From: Pelomonas paludis
GTDB lineage: Bacteria; Pseudomonadota; Gammaproteobacteria; Burkholderiales; Burkholderiaceae_C
DNA length: 64,000 nucleotides
Direction of reading: 5' to 3'
Assembly (NCBI RefSeq): GCF_039872745.1
Contig: NZ_JBDPZD010000001.1
Coordinates: 62,001-126,000, forward strand
Shown: positions 47,663 to 57,045 of the stretch, one piece after another
Layout of the letters: each line of letters begins with the position of its first letter
Numbering within the stretch: the first letter of the stretch is position 1
Made by a program: the position numbers and the translations under genes
The notes under the pieces: model-generated
Database searches by the model: none
What the model was told of the DNA's origin: nothing
What the model saw: the letters and a program-made list of their open reading frames with translations, nothing else

Positions 47663-50353
47663 TCAGCCCTGCAGCCGGCGCGTCACGAGCCGGAAGTCCG
47701 GGTCCTCGGCAAAGGGCTTGATGGTGAAGCCCAGCGCGCGCATGAGCTTGAGCATGTCGGCGTTGTTGGTCAGCACCAGGCCGTCGATCTCGTCGAGCCC
47801 CATCTCGCGGGCGGCGTCCATGATGGCCTCCATCAGGCGCGAGCCCAGGCCGCGGCCGGCAAAGTCGTCGGCCACCAGCAGGCTGAACTCGCAGCTGGTC
47901 TGGTCGGGGTTGGTGATGCAGCGCGAGACGCCGACGATGCGCTCAGCGTCCACCATCTCGCCGTCCGGGCCCGCCACGCGCTCGCGGTAGAGCGCGACGA
48001 GGGCCATCTCGCGGTCGTAGTCGATGAGCGTGAGGCGTGAAAGCAGCGCGGGCGGGAGCTCGGTCATGCTGCTCACGAAGCGGAAGTAGCGGCTCTCGGG
48101 CTTGAGGCCGCGCACCAGCTGCTGCAGGCTCTCGGCATCGTCGGGGCGCACGGGGCGCACGCTCACCTCGCCGCCGCCCTTGAGCGGCCAGACCTGCACA
48201 TAGCGCGCCGGGTAGGGCAGGATGGCCAGGTGGCCGTAGTCGCCGCTGCGCGCGGCCTGGCCGATGGGGTGCAGCACCACGCGCGCATCCACGGCCACGG
48301 CGCCGTCTTCATCGACGATCAGCGGGTTGATGTCCATCTCGCGCAGCTGCGGGAACTCGCACACCATCTCGCTCACGCGCAACAGCACGCGCTCCAGCGC
48401 GTCGAGGTTGGCGGCGGGCATGCCGGGCAGCTCGGCCAAGCTCTCGGCGATGCGCGCGCGGTCGATGAGGCGCCGGGCCAGGAACTGGTTGAGCGGCGGC
48501 AGCTCCATCGAGCGGTCGGCGATCAACTCGATCATGGTGCCGCCGGCGCCGAAGACGATGACGGGGCCGAAGGCAGGGTCCGTCACCATGCCCACATAGA
48601 CCTCGCGGCCGCGCCGGTTGCGGGCCATGCGCTGCACGGTGACGCCATTGATGCGCGCGTCGGGCTGCAGGCGGCGCACACGCTCGATCATCTCGGCATA
48701 GGCATCGCGGGCCGACGCGCCGTTCTGGATGTTGAGCACCACGCCCTGCACGTCGCTCTTGTGGACGACGTCGGGCGAGTCGATCTTGAGCGCGACCGGG
48801 AAGCCCAGCTGCGTGGCGATCATCATGGCCTCGTTGGGGTTGCGCGCCAGCATGGTCTGCGTGACCGGGATGTGGAAGGCCGCGAGCAGGGCCTTGCTCT
48901 CCAGCTCGGTCAGGCTGCGGCGGCGCTCGGCCAGCACGCTTTCAATCAACAGCCGCGCGCCTTCGATGTCGGGCACGGCCAGGTCGGACATCGGGGGCGG
49001 CGTCTGCTGCAGCAGCTGCTGGTTTTCGTAGAACGAGGCCAGGTTGCCAAAGGCGCCCACCGCCGCCTCGGGCGTGCGGAAGCTAGGGATGCCGGCGTCG
49101 TTGAGCAGGCGCCGCGCGGCGGCCACGGTGGCATCGCCCATCCAGCAGGCCAGCAGGGGCTTGCCAAAGGCGGGCTGCAGGGCAGCGATGGCGCGCGCCG
49201 TCTCCAGCGCATCGCTCTCCAGCTGCGGCGAGAAGATGACGAGCGCGCCGTCCATGCCGGGGTCGCGCGCCACGGCCTGCAGCGCGGCGGCAAAGTGCTC
49301 GGGGCCGGCCTCGGAGGAGAGGTCGATCAGGTCGCTCATCGAGGTGCGCGGCGGCAGCTGCGGCCGCAGCGCGTTGACGGACTCGGCCGACAACCGGCCC
49401 AGCTGCAGCCCGATCTCGCTGACCCAGTCGGCCGCCAACACGCCAGGCCCACCGCCATTGGTGACGATGCCAAGCCGCTTGCCCACCGGGCGGTAGCGCG
49501 CGGCCAGGCACTTGGAGGCCGAGAACAGCTCGACGAAGGAGCGCACTCGCACGGCGCCGGCGCGGCGCAGCGCGGCGTCGAACACATCGTCGCTGCCAAC
49601 GATGGCGCGGCAGTGCGTGAGCGCGGCCTCGTTGCCGGCGCTGCGCCGGCCTGCCTTGAGCACCACCACCGGCTTGGCGTGCGCAGCCGAGCGCAGCGCG
49701 CTCATGAAGCGCCGCGCGTTGGCGATGCCTTCGAGATACACCACGATGCCGTGCGTGCGCGCGTCGGTGGCGAGGAAGTCCAGCACCTGGGCCAGGTCGA
49801 CGGCGGCATCGGGGCCAATGGACACGACCTGGCTGAAACCCACGTGGTTGTGGCGCGCCCAGTCCAGCATCGAAGCGGTGAGCGCGCCCGACTGCGACAC
49901 CAGGGCCAGCGAGCCCTCCAGCGGCAACGGCCCGGCGGCACTGGCATTGAGCCCGAGCGAGGGGCGCTGGAAGCCGAGGCTGTTGGGCCCGAGCAGGTGC
50001 ACGTTTTCGCGCCGGGCGATGCGCTGCAGCTGGGCGCAGCGCTCGGCATCCAGGCCACTGCCGATGATGAGCACCGCCCGGCAGCCGATGCGCGCCGCCA
50101 CCTCCATGGCCGCCGCCACTTCGTCGGGCGGCAGGGCAATGATGGCCAAGTCAGCGCGGGCGCGCGCCAGGTCGGCCAGCGTGCCGGTGGTCTGCACGTC
50201 CAGGTAGACGGGCTCGGCGCTGCCAGGCGCGGCGGCCAGCGCGGCGCGCAGGGCGCGGGCATACGGGGTCTGGCGCTCAGCGTCGTCGGCCGGGCCGGCA
50301 AAGACGACGATGGACTTGGGGGTGAACAGCGGGGTCAGGAAATGGACGTCCAT
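47663..50353 (-). CDS. Acyl-CoA synthetase (NDP-forming)/protein acetyltransferase fusion, Pat type
   Basis: 896 aa. Residues about 1-460 are a CoA-binding and succinyl-CoA-ligase-like region (FTPKSIVVFAGPADDAERQ, GPNSLGFQRPSLGLNAS, VSQSGALTASMLDWA), about 480-700 an ATP-grasp domain (FPVALKIDSPDVVHKSDVQGVVLNIQNG, GAGGTMIELIADRSMELPPLNQFLAR), and about 725-885 a GNAT domain (VADDFAGRGLGSRLMEAIMDAAREMGLDEI). This architecture is that of Pat/YfiQ (PatZ) lysine acetyltransferases, which acetylate and switch off acetyl-CoA synthetase. Whether the synthetase half is active cannot be judged here. Confidence 0.9.
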   Translation of the reverse strand: MDVHFLTPLFTPKSIVVFAGPADDAERQTPYARALRAALAAAPGSAEPVYLDVQTTGTLADLARARADLAIIALPPDEVAAAMEVAARIGCRAVLIIGSGLDAERCAQLQRIARRENVHLLGPNSLGFQRPSLGLNASAAGPLPLEGSLALVSQSGALTASMLDWARHNHVGFSQVVSIGPDAAVDLAQVLDFLATDARTHGIVVYLEGIANARRFMSALRSAAHAKPVVVLKAGRRSAGNEAALTHCRAIVGSDDVFDAALRRAGAVRVRSFVELFSASKCLAARYRPVGKRLGIVTNGGGPGVLAADWVSEIGLQLGRLSAESVNALRPQLPPRTSMSDLIDLSSEAGPEHFAAALQAVARDPGMDGALVIFSPQLESDALETARAIAALQPAFGKPLLACWMGDATVAAARRLLNDAGIPSFRTPEAAVGAFGNLASFYENQQLLQQTPPPMSDLAVPDIEGARLLIESVLAERRRSLTELESKALLAAFHIPVTQTMLARNPNEAMMIATQLGFPVALKIDSPDVVHKSDVQGVVLNIQNGASARDAYAEMIERVRRLQPDARINGVTVQRMARNRRGREVYVGMVTDPAFGPVIVFGAGGTMIELIADRSMELPPLNQFLARRLIDRARIAESLAELPGMPAANLDALERVLLRVSEMVCEFPQLREMDINPLIVDEDGAVAVDARVVLHPIGQAARSGDYGHLAILPYPARYVQVWPLKGGGEVSVRPVRPDDAESLQQLVRGLKPESRYFRFVSSMTELPPALLSRLTLIDYDREMALVALYRERVAGPDGEMVDAERIVGVSRCITNPDQTSCEFSLLVADDFAGRGLGSRLMEAIMDAAREMGLDEIDGLVLTNNADMLKLMRALGFTIKPFAEDPDFRLVTRRLQG

Positions 50354-50374
50354 GGCTACAACACAGTCTCTCGA

Positions 50375-51313
50375 TCAATCGGCGCCAATCAACACTCGCA
50401 CATGGGCGGCCACGCTGCGGGCCAGCGGGTTCAGCACATAGCCCCCTTCCAGGCAGGACACGATACGCCCTTGCGCGTGGCGCGCGGCCACCTCCATCAG
50501 GCGCTGGGTGACCCAGGCGTAGTCGGCATCGACGAGGCCCAGGTTGCCCATGTCGTCCTCGCGGTGGGCATCGAAGCCCGCGCTGATGAAGATGAGTTGG
50601 GGCTTGAAGGCGTCCAGCGCAGGCACCCAGTAGTCCAGCACCGCCGCGCGGAAGGCCTCGCTGCCGCTGCGCGGCGCCAGGCCCACGTGGACCATATTGG
50701 CCGCGTCGCTCAGGTTGCGAGCGTTCTGGCCGTTGAAGGGGTAGAGGCCAGTCTCGAAGATGCTGCACATCAGCACGCGCTCGTCGCCCTTGAGGATGTC
50801 CTCGCTGCCATTGCCGTGGTGCACGTCAAAGTCGATCAGGGCCACGCGGTCGAGGCCATGCACGTCGAGCGCATGGCGCACGCCCACAGCCGCGTTGTTG
50901 AAGAAGCAAAAGCCCATGGCCGCATCGCGCTCGGCATGGTGGCCCGGCGGCCGCACCGCGCAAAAGGCCGAGGGCACCTTGCCGGCCAGCACCAGGTCGG
51001 TGGCCTCCACCACGGCACCGGCGGCGCGCAGGGCGGCGCGCACGGTGAAGGGGTTCATGCGCGTGTCGGGGTCCAGCTGCACATAGCCCTCGGCGGGCGC
51101 GGCGGCCAGCAGCTGCTGCACGTGCAGGGCCGAGTGCGCGCGCTCCAGCTGCTCGGGCGTGGCCAGCGGCGCGTCAAAGGGCAGCATGTAGTCCAGCAGG
51201 CCGCGCGCCAGCAACTGGTCGCCAATGGCCGCGAGGCGCTCGGGGCACTCCGGGTGGTCCGGGCCCATCTCGTGGCGCAGGCAGTCAGGGTGGGTGATGT
51301 AGGCAGTGAGCAT
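50375..51313 (-). CDS. Histone deacetylase family protein
   Basis: 312 aa from ATG at 51313. Zinc hydrolase motifs of the HDAC/acetylpolyamine amidohydrolase superfamily are present: RPPGHHAERDAAMGFCFFNNAAVG, LIDFDVHHGNGSED (zinc Asp and His), and ISAGFDAHREDDMGNL, then CLEGGYVL. It removes acetyl groups from lysines, polyamines or related amides. It follows the Pat-type acetyltransferase gene in the opposite reading order on the same strand (22 bp apart), an acetylation/deacetylation pair. Confidence 0.92.
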   Translation of the reverse strand: MLTAYITHPDCLRHEMGPDHPECPERLAAIGDQLLARGLLDYMLPFDAPLATPEQLERAHSALHVQQLLAAAPAEGYVQLDPDTRMNPFTVRAALRAAGAVVEATDLVLAGKVPSAFCAVRPPGHHAERDAAMGFCFFNNAAVGVRHALDVHGLDRVALIDFDVHHGNGSEDILKGDERVLMCSIFETGLYPFNGQNARNLSDAANMVHVGLAPRSGSEAFRAAVLDYWVPALDAFKPQLIFISAGFDAHREDDMGNLGLVDADYAWVTQRLMEVAARHAQGRIVSCLEGGYVLNPLARSVAAHVRVLIGAD

Positions 51314-51480
51314 TGCGGAGCACTGGGTTGGGGCACTGAAAGCGGGCGCCCGTTGCCCCATGCTAGGCAGCCCAGCTTGCCAGGCCTTGACGCAGCGCAA
51401 TCCGCACGCGGTCAAGCAGCAACAAGGCGCTAAGCTGGCAGCCTCAACCGCCCCCCAACCGCCCCAACACGCCAAGCTCC

Positions 51481-52224
51481 ATGACCTATTGCGTTGCCAT
51501 GCGCCTGAAGGCCGGCCTGCTGTTCGCCTCCGACACCCGCACCAATGCCGGCGTGGACCACATCGCCAGCTTCGGCAAGATGCACCAGTTCCAGATCCCG
51601 CACCAGCGCGAGATCGTGCTGCTCAATGCCGGCAATCTGGCCACCACGCAGTCGGTGCTGTCACTGCTGCGCCAGCGCTTGCAGGGCGAGGGCGAGCACC
51701 TGCTGAACGTGCCCAGCCTCTACGACGCCGCCGTGCTGGTGGGCCGGACGCTCAAGGAAGTGGTGGCACGCGACTCTGCCGGCGGTGGCCTGAACCAAGG
51801 CGTGGACTTTGGCGCCAACTTCCTGCTCGGCGGCCAGATCAAGGGCGAGGGCCCGCGCCTCTTCCACATCTACCCGCAGGGCAACTTCATCGAGGCGACG
51901 GAAGACACACCCTACTTCCAGATCGGCGAGAGCAAGTACGGCAAGCCCATCATCGACCGCGTGATCAAGTACGAGACCACGCTGCTGCCCGAAGCCGCCA
52001 AATGCACGCTGGTGAGCTTTGACTCCACCATCCGCTCCAACCTGTCAGTGGGTCTGCCTATCGACATCGTGATGCTGCGCGCCAACCAGTTCGAGCAGGC
52101 CATGCAGCCGCCGCACCGCATTGGCCGCGAGGACCCCTACTTCAGCCGGCTGCGCGAGGGCTGGAGCGAGGGGCTGCGCAAGGTGTTCGAGGACCTGCCG
52201 GACGAGCCTTGGTTCGAGAATTGA
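51481..52224 (+). CDS. Anbu proteasome-like peptidase
   Basis: 247 aa. TYCVAMRLKAGLLFASDTRTNAGVDHIASFGKMHQF is the Anbu (ancestral beta subunit) signature; Thr2 is the predicted N-terminal nucleophile after Met removal, and SDTRTNAG carries the Asp of the Ntn fold. NLSVGLPIDIVMLRANQ is typical for the C-terminal part. Anbu forms open-ring oligomers related to HslV. In many genomes it is in an operon with ATP-grasp, alpha-E and transglutaminase-like genes, none of which is near here. Divergent from the HDAC gene. Confidence 0.92.
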   Translation: MTYCVAMRLKAGLLFASDTRTNAGVDHIASFGKMHQFQIPHQREIVLLNAGNLATTQSVLSLLRQRLQGEGEHLLNVPSLYDAAVLVGRTLKEVVARDSAGGGLNQGVDFGANFLLGGQIKGEGPRLFHIYPQGNFIEATEDTPYFQIGESKYGKPIIDRVIKYETTLLPEAAKCTLVSFDSTIRSNLSVGLPIDIVMLRANQFEQAMQPPHRIGREDPYFSRLREGWSEGLRKVFEDLPDEPWFEN

Positions 52225-52283
52225 GCAAGGTCGGAAGTACGGCAGTCCTGCCGAGAAGTCAGAAGAAGAGAGAGGGAGACCAG

Positions 52284-53360
52284 GTGAATACAAGCAGCGT
52301 CCGGTGGATGTTCACCGCACTGTGCCTGGCGGCATTTCTCGCATCGTGCGGCGGGGGCGGTGGCAGCGGTGGCACCAGCAGCACGACCACTAGCACGACG
52401 GGCAGTACCAGCGGCAGCACCAGTGGCACACCCACGGGCTCAGGGCTGCTGACCTCCGCACCTCGTGACAGCGATGGCGATGTGCAGGTGGGCGACGCGC
52501 AGTTCGTCATGGAGCCCGAGATCCAGGACTGGTTCTACAAGGTCACGGGCTTCCCGACCAACTTCAACTTCCACCTCTACCTGCCGGAAAGCTACAAGAG
52601 CGGTGGCGACACCGCCTACCCGCTGTTGATTCAGTTGCACGGCGACGACGGCTACAAAGAGACGCTGCCGGCGCTGACGCTCGGGCACATGGACGGCAGC
52701 CCGCTGCAGCCGCTGCTGAACGGCCGGCAGCTCAACCCGGCTGGCCGCTCAGGCTTGAACCCCCATGTGCGCGAATCCTTCGTCGTGGCACCCGAGGTGC
52801 CCCATGTGGACCGGACGGGCAACTTCGCCGAGCCGCTCGGCTACTGGAATCCGAACGCGATCAAGAAAATCATCGCCTTCATGCAGGCCAAGTACCGCAT
52901 CGACAGCAAGCGGATCTACGTGACCGGCGCAAGCATGGGCGGAGGCGGCACCTTCCACGTCACCAACCGCAGCACCAACATCGTGGCCGCAGCGGTACCC
53001 ATGTGCTTTGGCTATGACCAACCGCTCAGCCCCGGCATGTACAGCATGCCGCTTTGGTTCTTCCAGTCCTATGACGACGGTGCCGTGAACTACCAGCAGT
53101 CCTTGAGCGCCTTCAGTTCGCTGCTGCCCCTGCTCTTCCCCTGGGAGTCCTTCCCGTCGAAGACCAATGCGCCGACCAAGACCTACACCATCAGCTATGC
53201 ACCCGGAACGGGCTTGACGCCGTGGATCGAGGGGGCGCAGACCATCAGCGGGCTGTCCCACTACACCCTGTATCCCACCGGCGGGCACAACGCCTGGGAC
53301 CGCACCTACGCCAATGAGGTGATGTGGGACTGGCTGTACGCGCAGCGCAAGGCGAACTAG
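52284..53360 (+). CDS. Esterase-like lipoprotein (PHB-depolymerase/feruloyl-esterase type)
   Basis: 358 aa from GTG at 52284, chosen for the AGGGAG ribosome site 10 bp upstream. The signal ends in a lipobox (AFLASC), then comes a Gly-rich and Ser/Thr-rich linker (residues about 24-55) and an alpha/beta hydrolase domain: LLIQLHGDDGY, the nucleophile elbow VTGASMGGGGTFH (GxSxGG) and YPTGGHNAWD with the catalytic His. Relatives hydrolyse polyesters or sugar-linked esters in the outer membrane/periplasm. Expected Asp is near SYDDGAVN. Substrate unknown. Confidence 0.8.
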   Translation: MNTSSVRWMFTALCLAAFLASCGGGGGSGGTSSTTTSTTGSTSGSTSGTPTGSGLLTSAPRDSDGDVQVGDAQFVMEPEIQDWFYKVTGFPTNFNFHLYLPESYKSGGDTAYPLLIQLHGDDGYKETLPALTLGHMDGSPLQPLLNGRQLNPAGRSGLNPHVRESFVVAPEVPHVDRTGNFAEPLGYWNPNAIKKIIAFMQAKYRIDSKRIYVTGASMGGGGTFHVTNRSTNIVAAAVPMCFGYDQPLSPGMYSMPLWFFQSYDDGAVNYQQSLSAFSSLLPLLFPWESFPSKTNAPTKTYTISYAPGTGLTPWIEGAQTISGLSHYTLYPTGGHNAWDRTYANEVMWDWLYAQRKAN

Positions 53361-53393
53361 GGCCTGTTAACACTACGGGAATGGGTCGCCCGG

Positions 53394-54251
53394 TCAGGGC
53401 TGAACGTCCACCCGCATCGAGAAATCGACAGCCCGCACGTCCTTGGTCAGCTTGCCGATGGAGATGCGGTCCACGCCGGTGGCGGCGATCCAGCGCAACT
53501 GATCCAGCCCCACGCCGCCCGAGACCTCCAGCAGCGCGCGGCCGGCATTGAGGGCCACGGCTTCGCGCATGCGCACCTCGGTGAAGTTGTCGAGCAGCAC
53601 ACTGGTGGCGCCTGCATCCAAGGCCTCGCGCAATTGGTCCAGGGTCTCCACCTCGATCTGGATGCCCACGCCGGCCTGCAGCGCCTGCGCCGCCCGCAGC
53701 GCGGCCGTCACACCACCGGCAGCGGCGATGTGGTTCTCTTTGATCAGGATGCCGTCGTAAAGCGCCAGGCGCTGGTTCTGCCCGCCGCCCACGCGCACCG
53801 CGTACTTTTGCGCCAGACGCAGGCCGGGGATGGTCTTGCGGGTGTCGAGCACCGCGCAGCCCTTGGGGTTGGGGCTGGCGCCTTCGATGGCGTCGGCATG
53901 GGCGCGCGTGATGGTGGCGGTGCTGGAGAGCAGCTGCAGGAAGTTGAGCGCCGAGCGCTCGGCCGTGAGCAAGGCGCGGCCATCGGCCTCGATGTCGCAG
54001 ACCCGCGTGTCGGCCTGCATGCGCTCGCCTTCGGCGTAATGCCAGGTGATGGTGCTGGTGGCGTCGAGCGCAGCAAAGACGCCGTCAAACCACTCGCGGC
54101 CACACAGCACCGCGGCTTCACGCACCTGCACGTGGGCGCGCACGCGCCGGCCGGCGGGCACCAGCATCGCGGTCCAGTCGGCGTCGCCAATGTCTTCGGC
54201 CAGCGCCTCGCGGATGTTGCGGGCGCGTGCTTCTTGAAGGCTCTCGTTCAT
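53394..54251 (-). CDS. nadC: Nicotinate-nucleotide pyrophosphorylase (carboxylating)
   Basis: 285 aa. NadC makes nicotinate mononucleotide from quinolinate and PRPP in de novo NAD synthesis. Signatures: LAEDIGDADWTA, ERSALNFLQLLSSTATIT, LDTRKTIPGLRLAQKYAVRVGGGQNQRLALYDGILIKENHI (phosphate and quinolinate contacts) and the C-terminal GVDRISIGKLTKDV. Its ATG overlaps the stop of the FAH-family gene, so both are in one transcript. nadA and nadB are not in the window. Confidence 0.95.
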   Translation of the reverse strand: MNESLQEARARNIREALAEDIGDADWTAMLVPAGRRVRAHVQVREAAVLCGREWFDGVFAALDATSTITWHYAEGERMQADTRVCDIEADGRALLTAERSALNFLQLLSSTATITRAHADAIEGASPNPKGCAVLDTRKTIPGLRLAQKYAVRVGGGQNQRLALYDGILIKENHIAAAGGVTAALRAAQALQAGVGIQIEVETLDQLREALDAGATSVLLDNFTEVRMREAVALNAGRALLEVSGGVGLDQLRWIAATGVDRISIGKLTKDVRAVDFSMRVDVQP

Positions 54252-54943
54252 TCCGCCGGCCCCAAGGTCAGCATCACCTCGCCCACGCCTTCAACGCGGC
54301 CGTGCAGCACATCGCCGGCCACCACGGCCCCCACGCCGGCGGGCGTGCCGGTGTAGATCAGGTCGCCCGCCTTGAGGTGATAAAGCTGCGAGAGGTTGGC
54401 CACGATCTCGGCGGGGTTCCAGATCATGTCCGACAGGTCGCCCTGCTGGCGCTGCACGCCGTTCACGTCGAGCGTGATGGCGCCGCGTTCCAGGTAGCCG
54501 ACATCGGCCACACGCACCAGCTCGCCCAGGATGGCCGAGTGGTCAAAGCCCTTGCCCGTGTCCCAGGGCCGGCCCAGCTTCTTGGCCTGGCCTTGCAGGT
54601 CGCGGCGCGTCATGTCCAGGCCCACGCCATAGCCCCAGATGGCGGCGCGCGCCACCTCGGGCGTGACGCGGAACACCGGCAGCCCGAGTGCGATCACCAG
54701 CTCGACCTCGTGGTGCAGGTCCTGCGTGGCGCAGGCATAGGGCACGGTGGCGCCCGAGGGCGTCAGCGCCGCCGTGGGCTTGCCAAAGTAAAACGGCGGC
54801 TCGCGCGTGTCGTTGCCCATCTCCTTGGCATGTTCGGCATAGTTGCGCCCGACGCAGAAGATGCGGTTCACGGCATAGCGGGCGTCGGTGCCTCGCACCG
54901 CGCAGCTGGGCTGCGGCTCAGGAGGGAAAACGTAGGTGGTCAT
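54248..54943 (-). CDS. Fumarylacetoacetate hydrolase family protein
   Basis: 231 aa from ATG at 54943. FCVGRNYAEHAKEMGND, PPFYFGKPTAALTPSG, HHEVELVIALG (two metal-binding Glu), GYGVGLDMTRRDLQGQAKKLGRPWDTGKGFDHSA and LIYTGTPAGVGAV are conserved in the FAHD1/YcgM group of acylpyruvases and oxaloacetate decarboxylases. It is a normal, complete member, in contrast to the gene at 45358. Overlaps nadC. The start codon lies on the palindrome CATG, in the 5' end of the divergent rlpA gene. Confidence 0.92.
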   Translation of the reverse strand: MTTYVFPPEPQPSCAVRGTDARYAVNRIFCVGRNYAEHAKEMGNDTREPPFYFGKPTAALTPSGATVPYACATQDLHHEVELVIALGLPVFRVTPEVARAAIWGYGVGLDMTRRDLQGQAKKLGRPWDTGKGFDHSAILGELVRVADVGYLERGAITLDVNGVQRQQGDLSDMIWNPAEIVANLSQLYHLKAGDLIYTGTPAGVGAVVAGDVLHGRVEGVGEVMLTLGPAE

Positions 54944-55946
54944 GACGGCAAAGCACGAGACGAATCCGGGAGCCTGGGAGCATACGTTGCCCCTGTGCGC
55001 GTTGCTGCTGGTGCTGGCCGGCTGCCAGTCCACGCCCGTCCGCACCACGCCTGCGCCGCCTCCCGCTATTGCTCCAGCCATGGACCGCGACGGCCCCGAG
55101 GCCAACCCGCCCCCAGTGCGCGAGCTACTTGCCGTGCCCGACGCCGTGCCGCGCCTGGAGCCCCAGCGCGTGGGCGGCCCCAACAAGCCCTATGAGATCG
55201 ACGGCATCCGCTACGTGCCGCGCCTGGACGACGAACCCGGCGTGGAGCGCGGCATCGCCACCTGGTATGGCCGCAAGTTCCACGGCCGGTCCACGAGCAG
55301 CGGCGAGGCCTACAACATGTACGCCATGACGGCCGCGCACAAGACCCTGCCCATCCCCAGCTATGCGCGCGTGCGCAACCCGGCCAACGGGCGCGAGGTG
55401 GTGGTGCGCATCAACGACCGCGGCCCCTTCGTCAGCGGCCGCGTCATCGACCTCAGCTACACCGCCGCCCTCAAGCTCGACCTGCTGCGCGCCGCCGGCC
55501 CCGTCGAAGTGCGCCGCATCACCCAGGCCGACATCCGCGCCGGCCTCGCCACCCCGCCCACCGACGCGCCGCCGGTCTACGTCCCCGCCGACCCCGTGGC
55601 CGCCCCGCCGCGCATCACGACCCAAGACATCGAAGCCCGACCGGTGCCGATGGCGCCGCCGGCGGCGGTTGTGCCGCTCACGCCAGCTCCAGCGCCCGCG
55701 TCAGCACCCACGCCTGTGGTGACCGGCCGCTTCTGGGCCCAGCTCGGCGCCTTCCGCCAGCCCGAGGGTGCCGAGACGCTCCGCCGCCAATTGATCGCTC
55801 AGGACCCGGGCCGTGAGGGGCGCTTGGTGGTGGTGCGGGAAGGCGCGCTGCACAAGCTGCTGGCGGGGCCGTTTGAGACGCGGGATGCGGTACGGCAGGC
55901 GTGGCCGGCGGGGGTGGTTGTGGAGCGGGCGCTTGCCGCCAACTGA
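54936..55946 (+). CDS. rlpA: Septal ring lytic transglycosylase RlpA with SPOR domain
   Basis: 336 aa. A long N-terminus (MVMTAKHETNPGAWEH) precedes a lipoprotein signal ending in LAGC (Cys near residue 30). The double-psi beta-barrel domain (about 90-190) has GIATWYGRKFHGRSTSSGEAYNMYAMTAAHKTLP, with catalytic Asp in VRINDRGPFVSGRVIDLS; after a Pro-rich linker comes a SPOR domain (about 255-330: RFWAQLGAFRQPEGAETLRRQL). It cleaves denuded peptidoglycan glycans at the septum. GTG at 54936 has AGGAGG 10 bp upstream; ATG at 54942 is the alternative. It overlaps the divergent FAH gene by eight bases. Confidence 0.9.
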   Translation: MVMTAKHETNPGAWEHTLPLCALLLVLAGCQSTPVRTTPAPPPAIAPAMDRDGPEANPPPVRELLAVPDAVPRLEPQRVGGPNKPYEIDGIRYVPRLDDEPGVERGIATWYGRKFHGRSTSSGEAYNMYAMTAAHKTLPIPSYARVRNPANGREVVVRINDRGPFVSGRVIDLSYTAALKLDLLRAAGPVEVRRITQADIRAGLATPPTDAPPVYVPADPVAAPPRITTQDIEARPVPMAPPAAVVPLTPAPAPASAPTPVVTGRFWAQLGAFRQPEGAETLRRQLIAQDPGREGRLVVVREGALHKLLAGPFETRDAVRQAWPAGVVVERALAAN

Positions 55947-56139
55947 ACTTTCTCTCCGACATTCTTCGCGGGGCCATGGAAGCGCGCGAGCGGGTAACGC
56001 TCCTGCTCGATCGCCTCACCTGGCGAAGCGTTGCCGCAAAAACGGGGATCAGGCGGAGCGGTGCGAGGGTTGGGGGTGAACCTTTGAGACCTTGATCCCG
56101 CTTCCCGACGAACCATCAGGAAGGGGTAGACGCTCCGGC

Positions 56140-56973
56140 ATGATTAGGCAGATGAACGTACCCAGCGTCCTGCACATTTGCTTCGACAACAGCCACCGCC
56201 TGACCAAGCGTGTGCATCTGTTTCGATACAAGCAGCACGACTTCAAGTTGGTCCAATCGACAAACCGGCAGTGGGCCGACCACCTGCTCACCATCGTCAA
56301 TACCGAAGCGGAGCTAGACGAGGCGTTTCGGATAGCGGCGGAGTTCGTTAGCGCTCTTGCTTGGGAAACAGGCGGCAGATCAGCGGTTTGGATCGCCGGC
56401 AGCACTTCACGGCGGAGCACCTTGAGGGCCGCAAAGCCGAGCATCTTCACCTTCACGAGAGTCAACCCGTTCGATAGGTGCGTTGGATTCGGGCTGAGCT
56501 CGCTGCCTGATGTTGTCACCCACGAGCAGCGAATCGCCTTAGCCCTGTTTAGAGAGGCTCGCGCTGCAAATAGCCCGTATCAGCGGTTTCTATTCATGTG
56601 GCAGGTCCTCGAAGTCTTGCCGGGCAGCAAGGGCGCGGACTATGTGGACCGAACACTTGCGCTGCATCGACCTAGATTGCGGGACATCGAGAGTCCGCTC
56701 AGCTCCTTGGATCTGTCTGGGAAATCGCTTGGAAACCACCTATGGGACGACTGCAGGAGTGCGATTGCCCACATTCGTAGGGACCCCGCCAGGGGTGCGA
56801 CCATAGAGTTCGATAGTTCCCAAGATCAGTTGCGCATCGACAAGGCTGGTAGGGTCATCGAGGTCTTTGCAAGGGACTACATCGAGCACGAACTTGGTCT
56901 CACACAGTGCGTCTATCTGAAGAAGCCCGCCCAAGGAGGCATCGCCGAATTTAAGAGCTACCCGGGCGCATAA
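56140..56973 (+). CDS. Hypothetical protein of lower GC, 277 aa
   Basis: The ATG at 56140 has AAGGGG 13 bp upstream; ATG at 56152 and an ORF start at 56092 are alternatives. Composition is clearly less GC-rich than neighbours, with A/T-ending codons used freely, suggesting transfer. Segments such as ANSPYQRFLFMWQVLEVLPGSKGADYVDRTLALH and LGNHLWDDCRSAIAHIRRDP resemble defence- or methylamine-locus-associated unknown families, with a HEPN-like motif RSAIAH near residue 205. A HEPN-type RNase is thus possible, but I do not claim it. No partner gene is visible. Confidence 0.65.
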   Translation: MIRQMNVPSVLHICFDNSHRLTKRVHLFRYKQHDFKLVQSTNRQWADHLLTIVNTEAELDEAFRIAAEFVSALAWETGGRSAVWIAGSTSRRSTLRAAKPSIFTFTRVNPFDRCVGFGLSSLPDVVTHEQRIALALFREARAANSPYQRFLFMWQVLEVLPGSKGADYVDRTLALHRPRLRDIESPLSSLDLSGKSLGNHLWDDCRSAIAHIRRDPARGATIEFDSSQDQLRIDKAGRVIEVFARDYIEHELGLTQCVYLKKPAQGGIAEFKSYPGA

Positions 56974-57045
56974 GCCAGGCTAGGTCTCGAATATGCGGTG
57001 CCCCTTGAGTGCAAAGACCACAACCTTCCCGCCCCACCAATCCCC

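Noticed and set aside
48230..51433. A 1067-aa plus-strand frame
   Set aside because: It is antisense to the Pat-type and HDAC genes, whose proteins show full domain sets; the frame is a GC-rich shadow with His/Gly/Ala-rich sequence.
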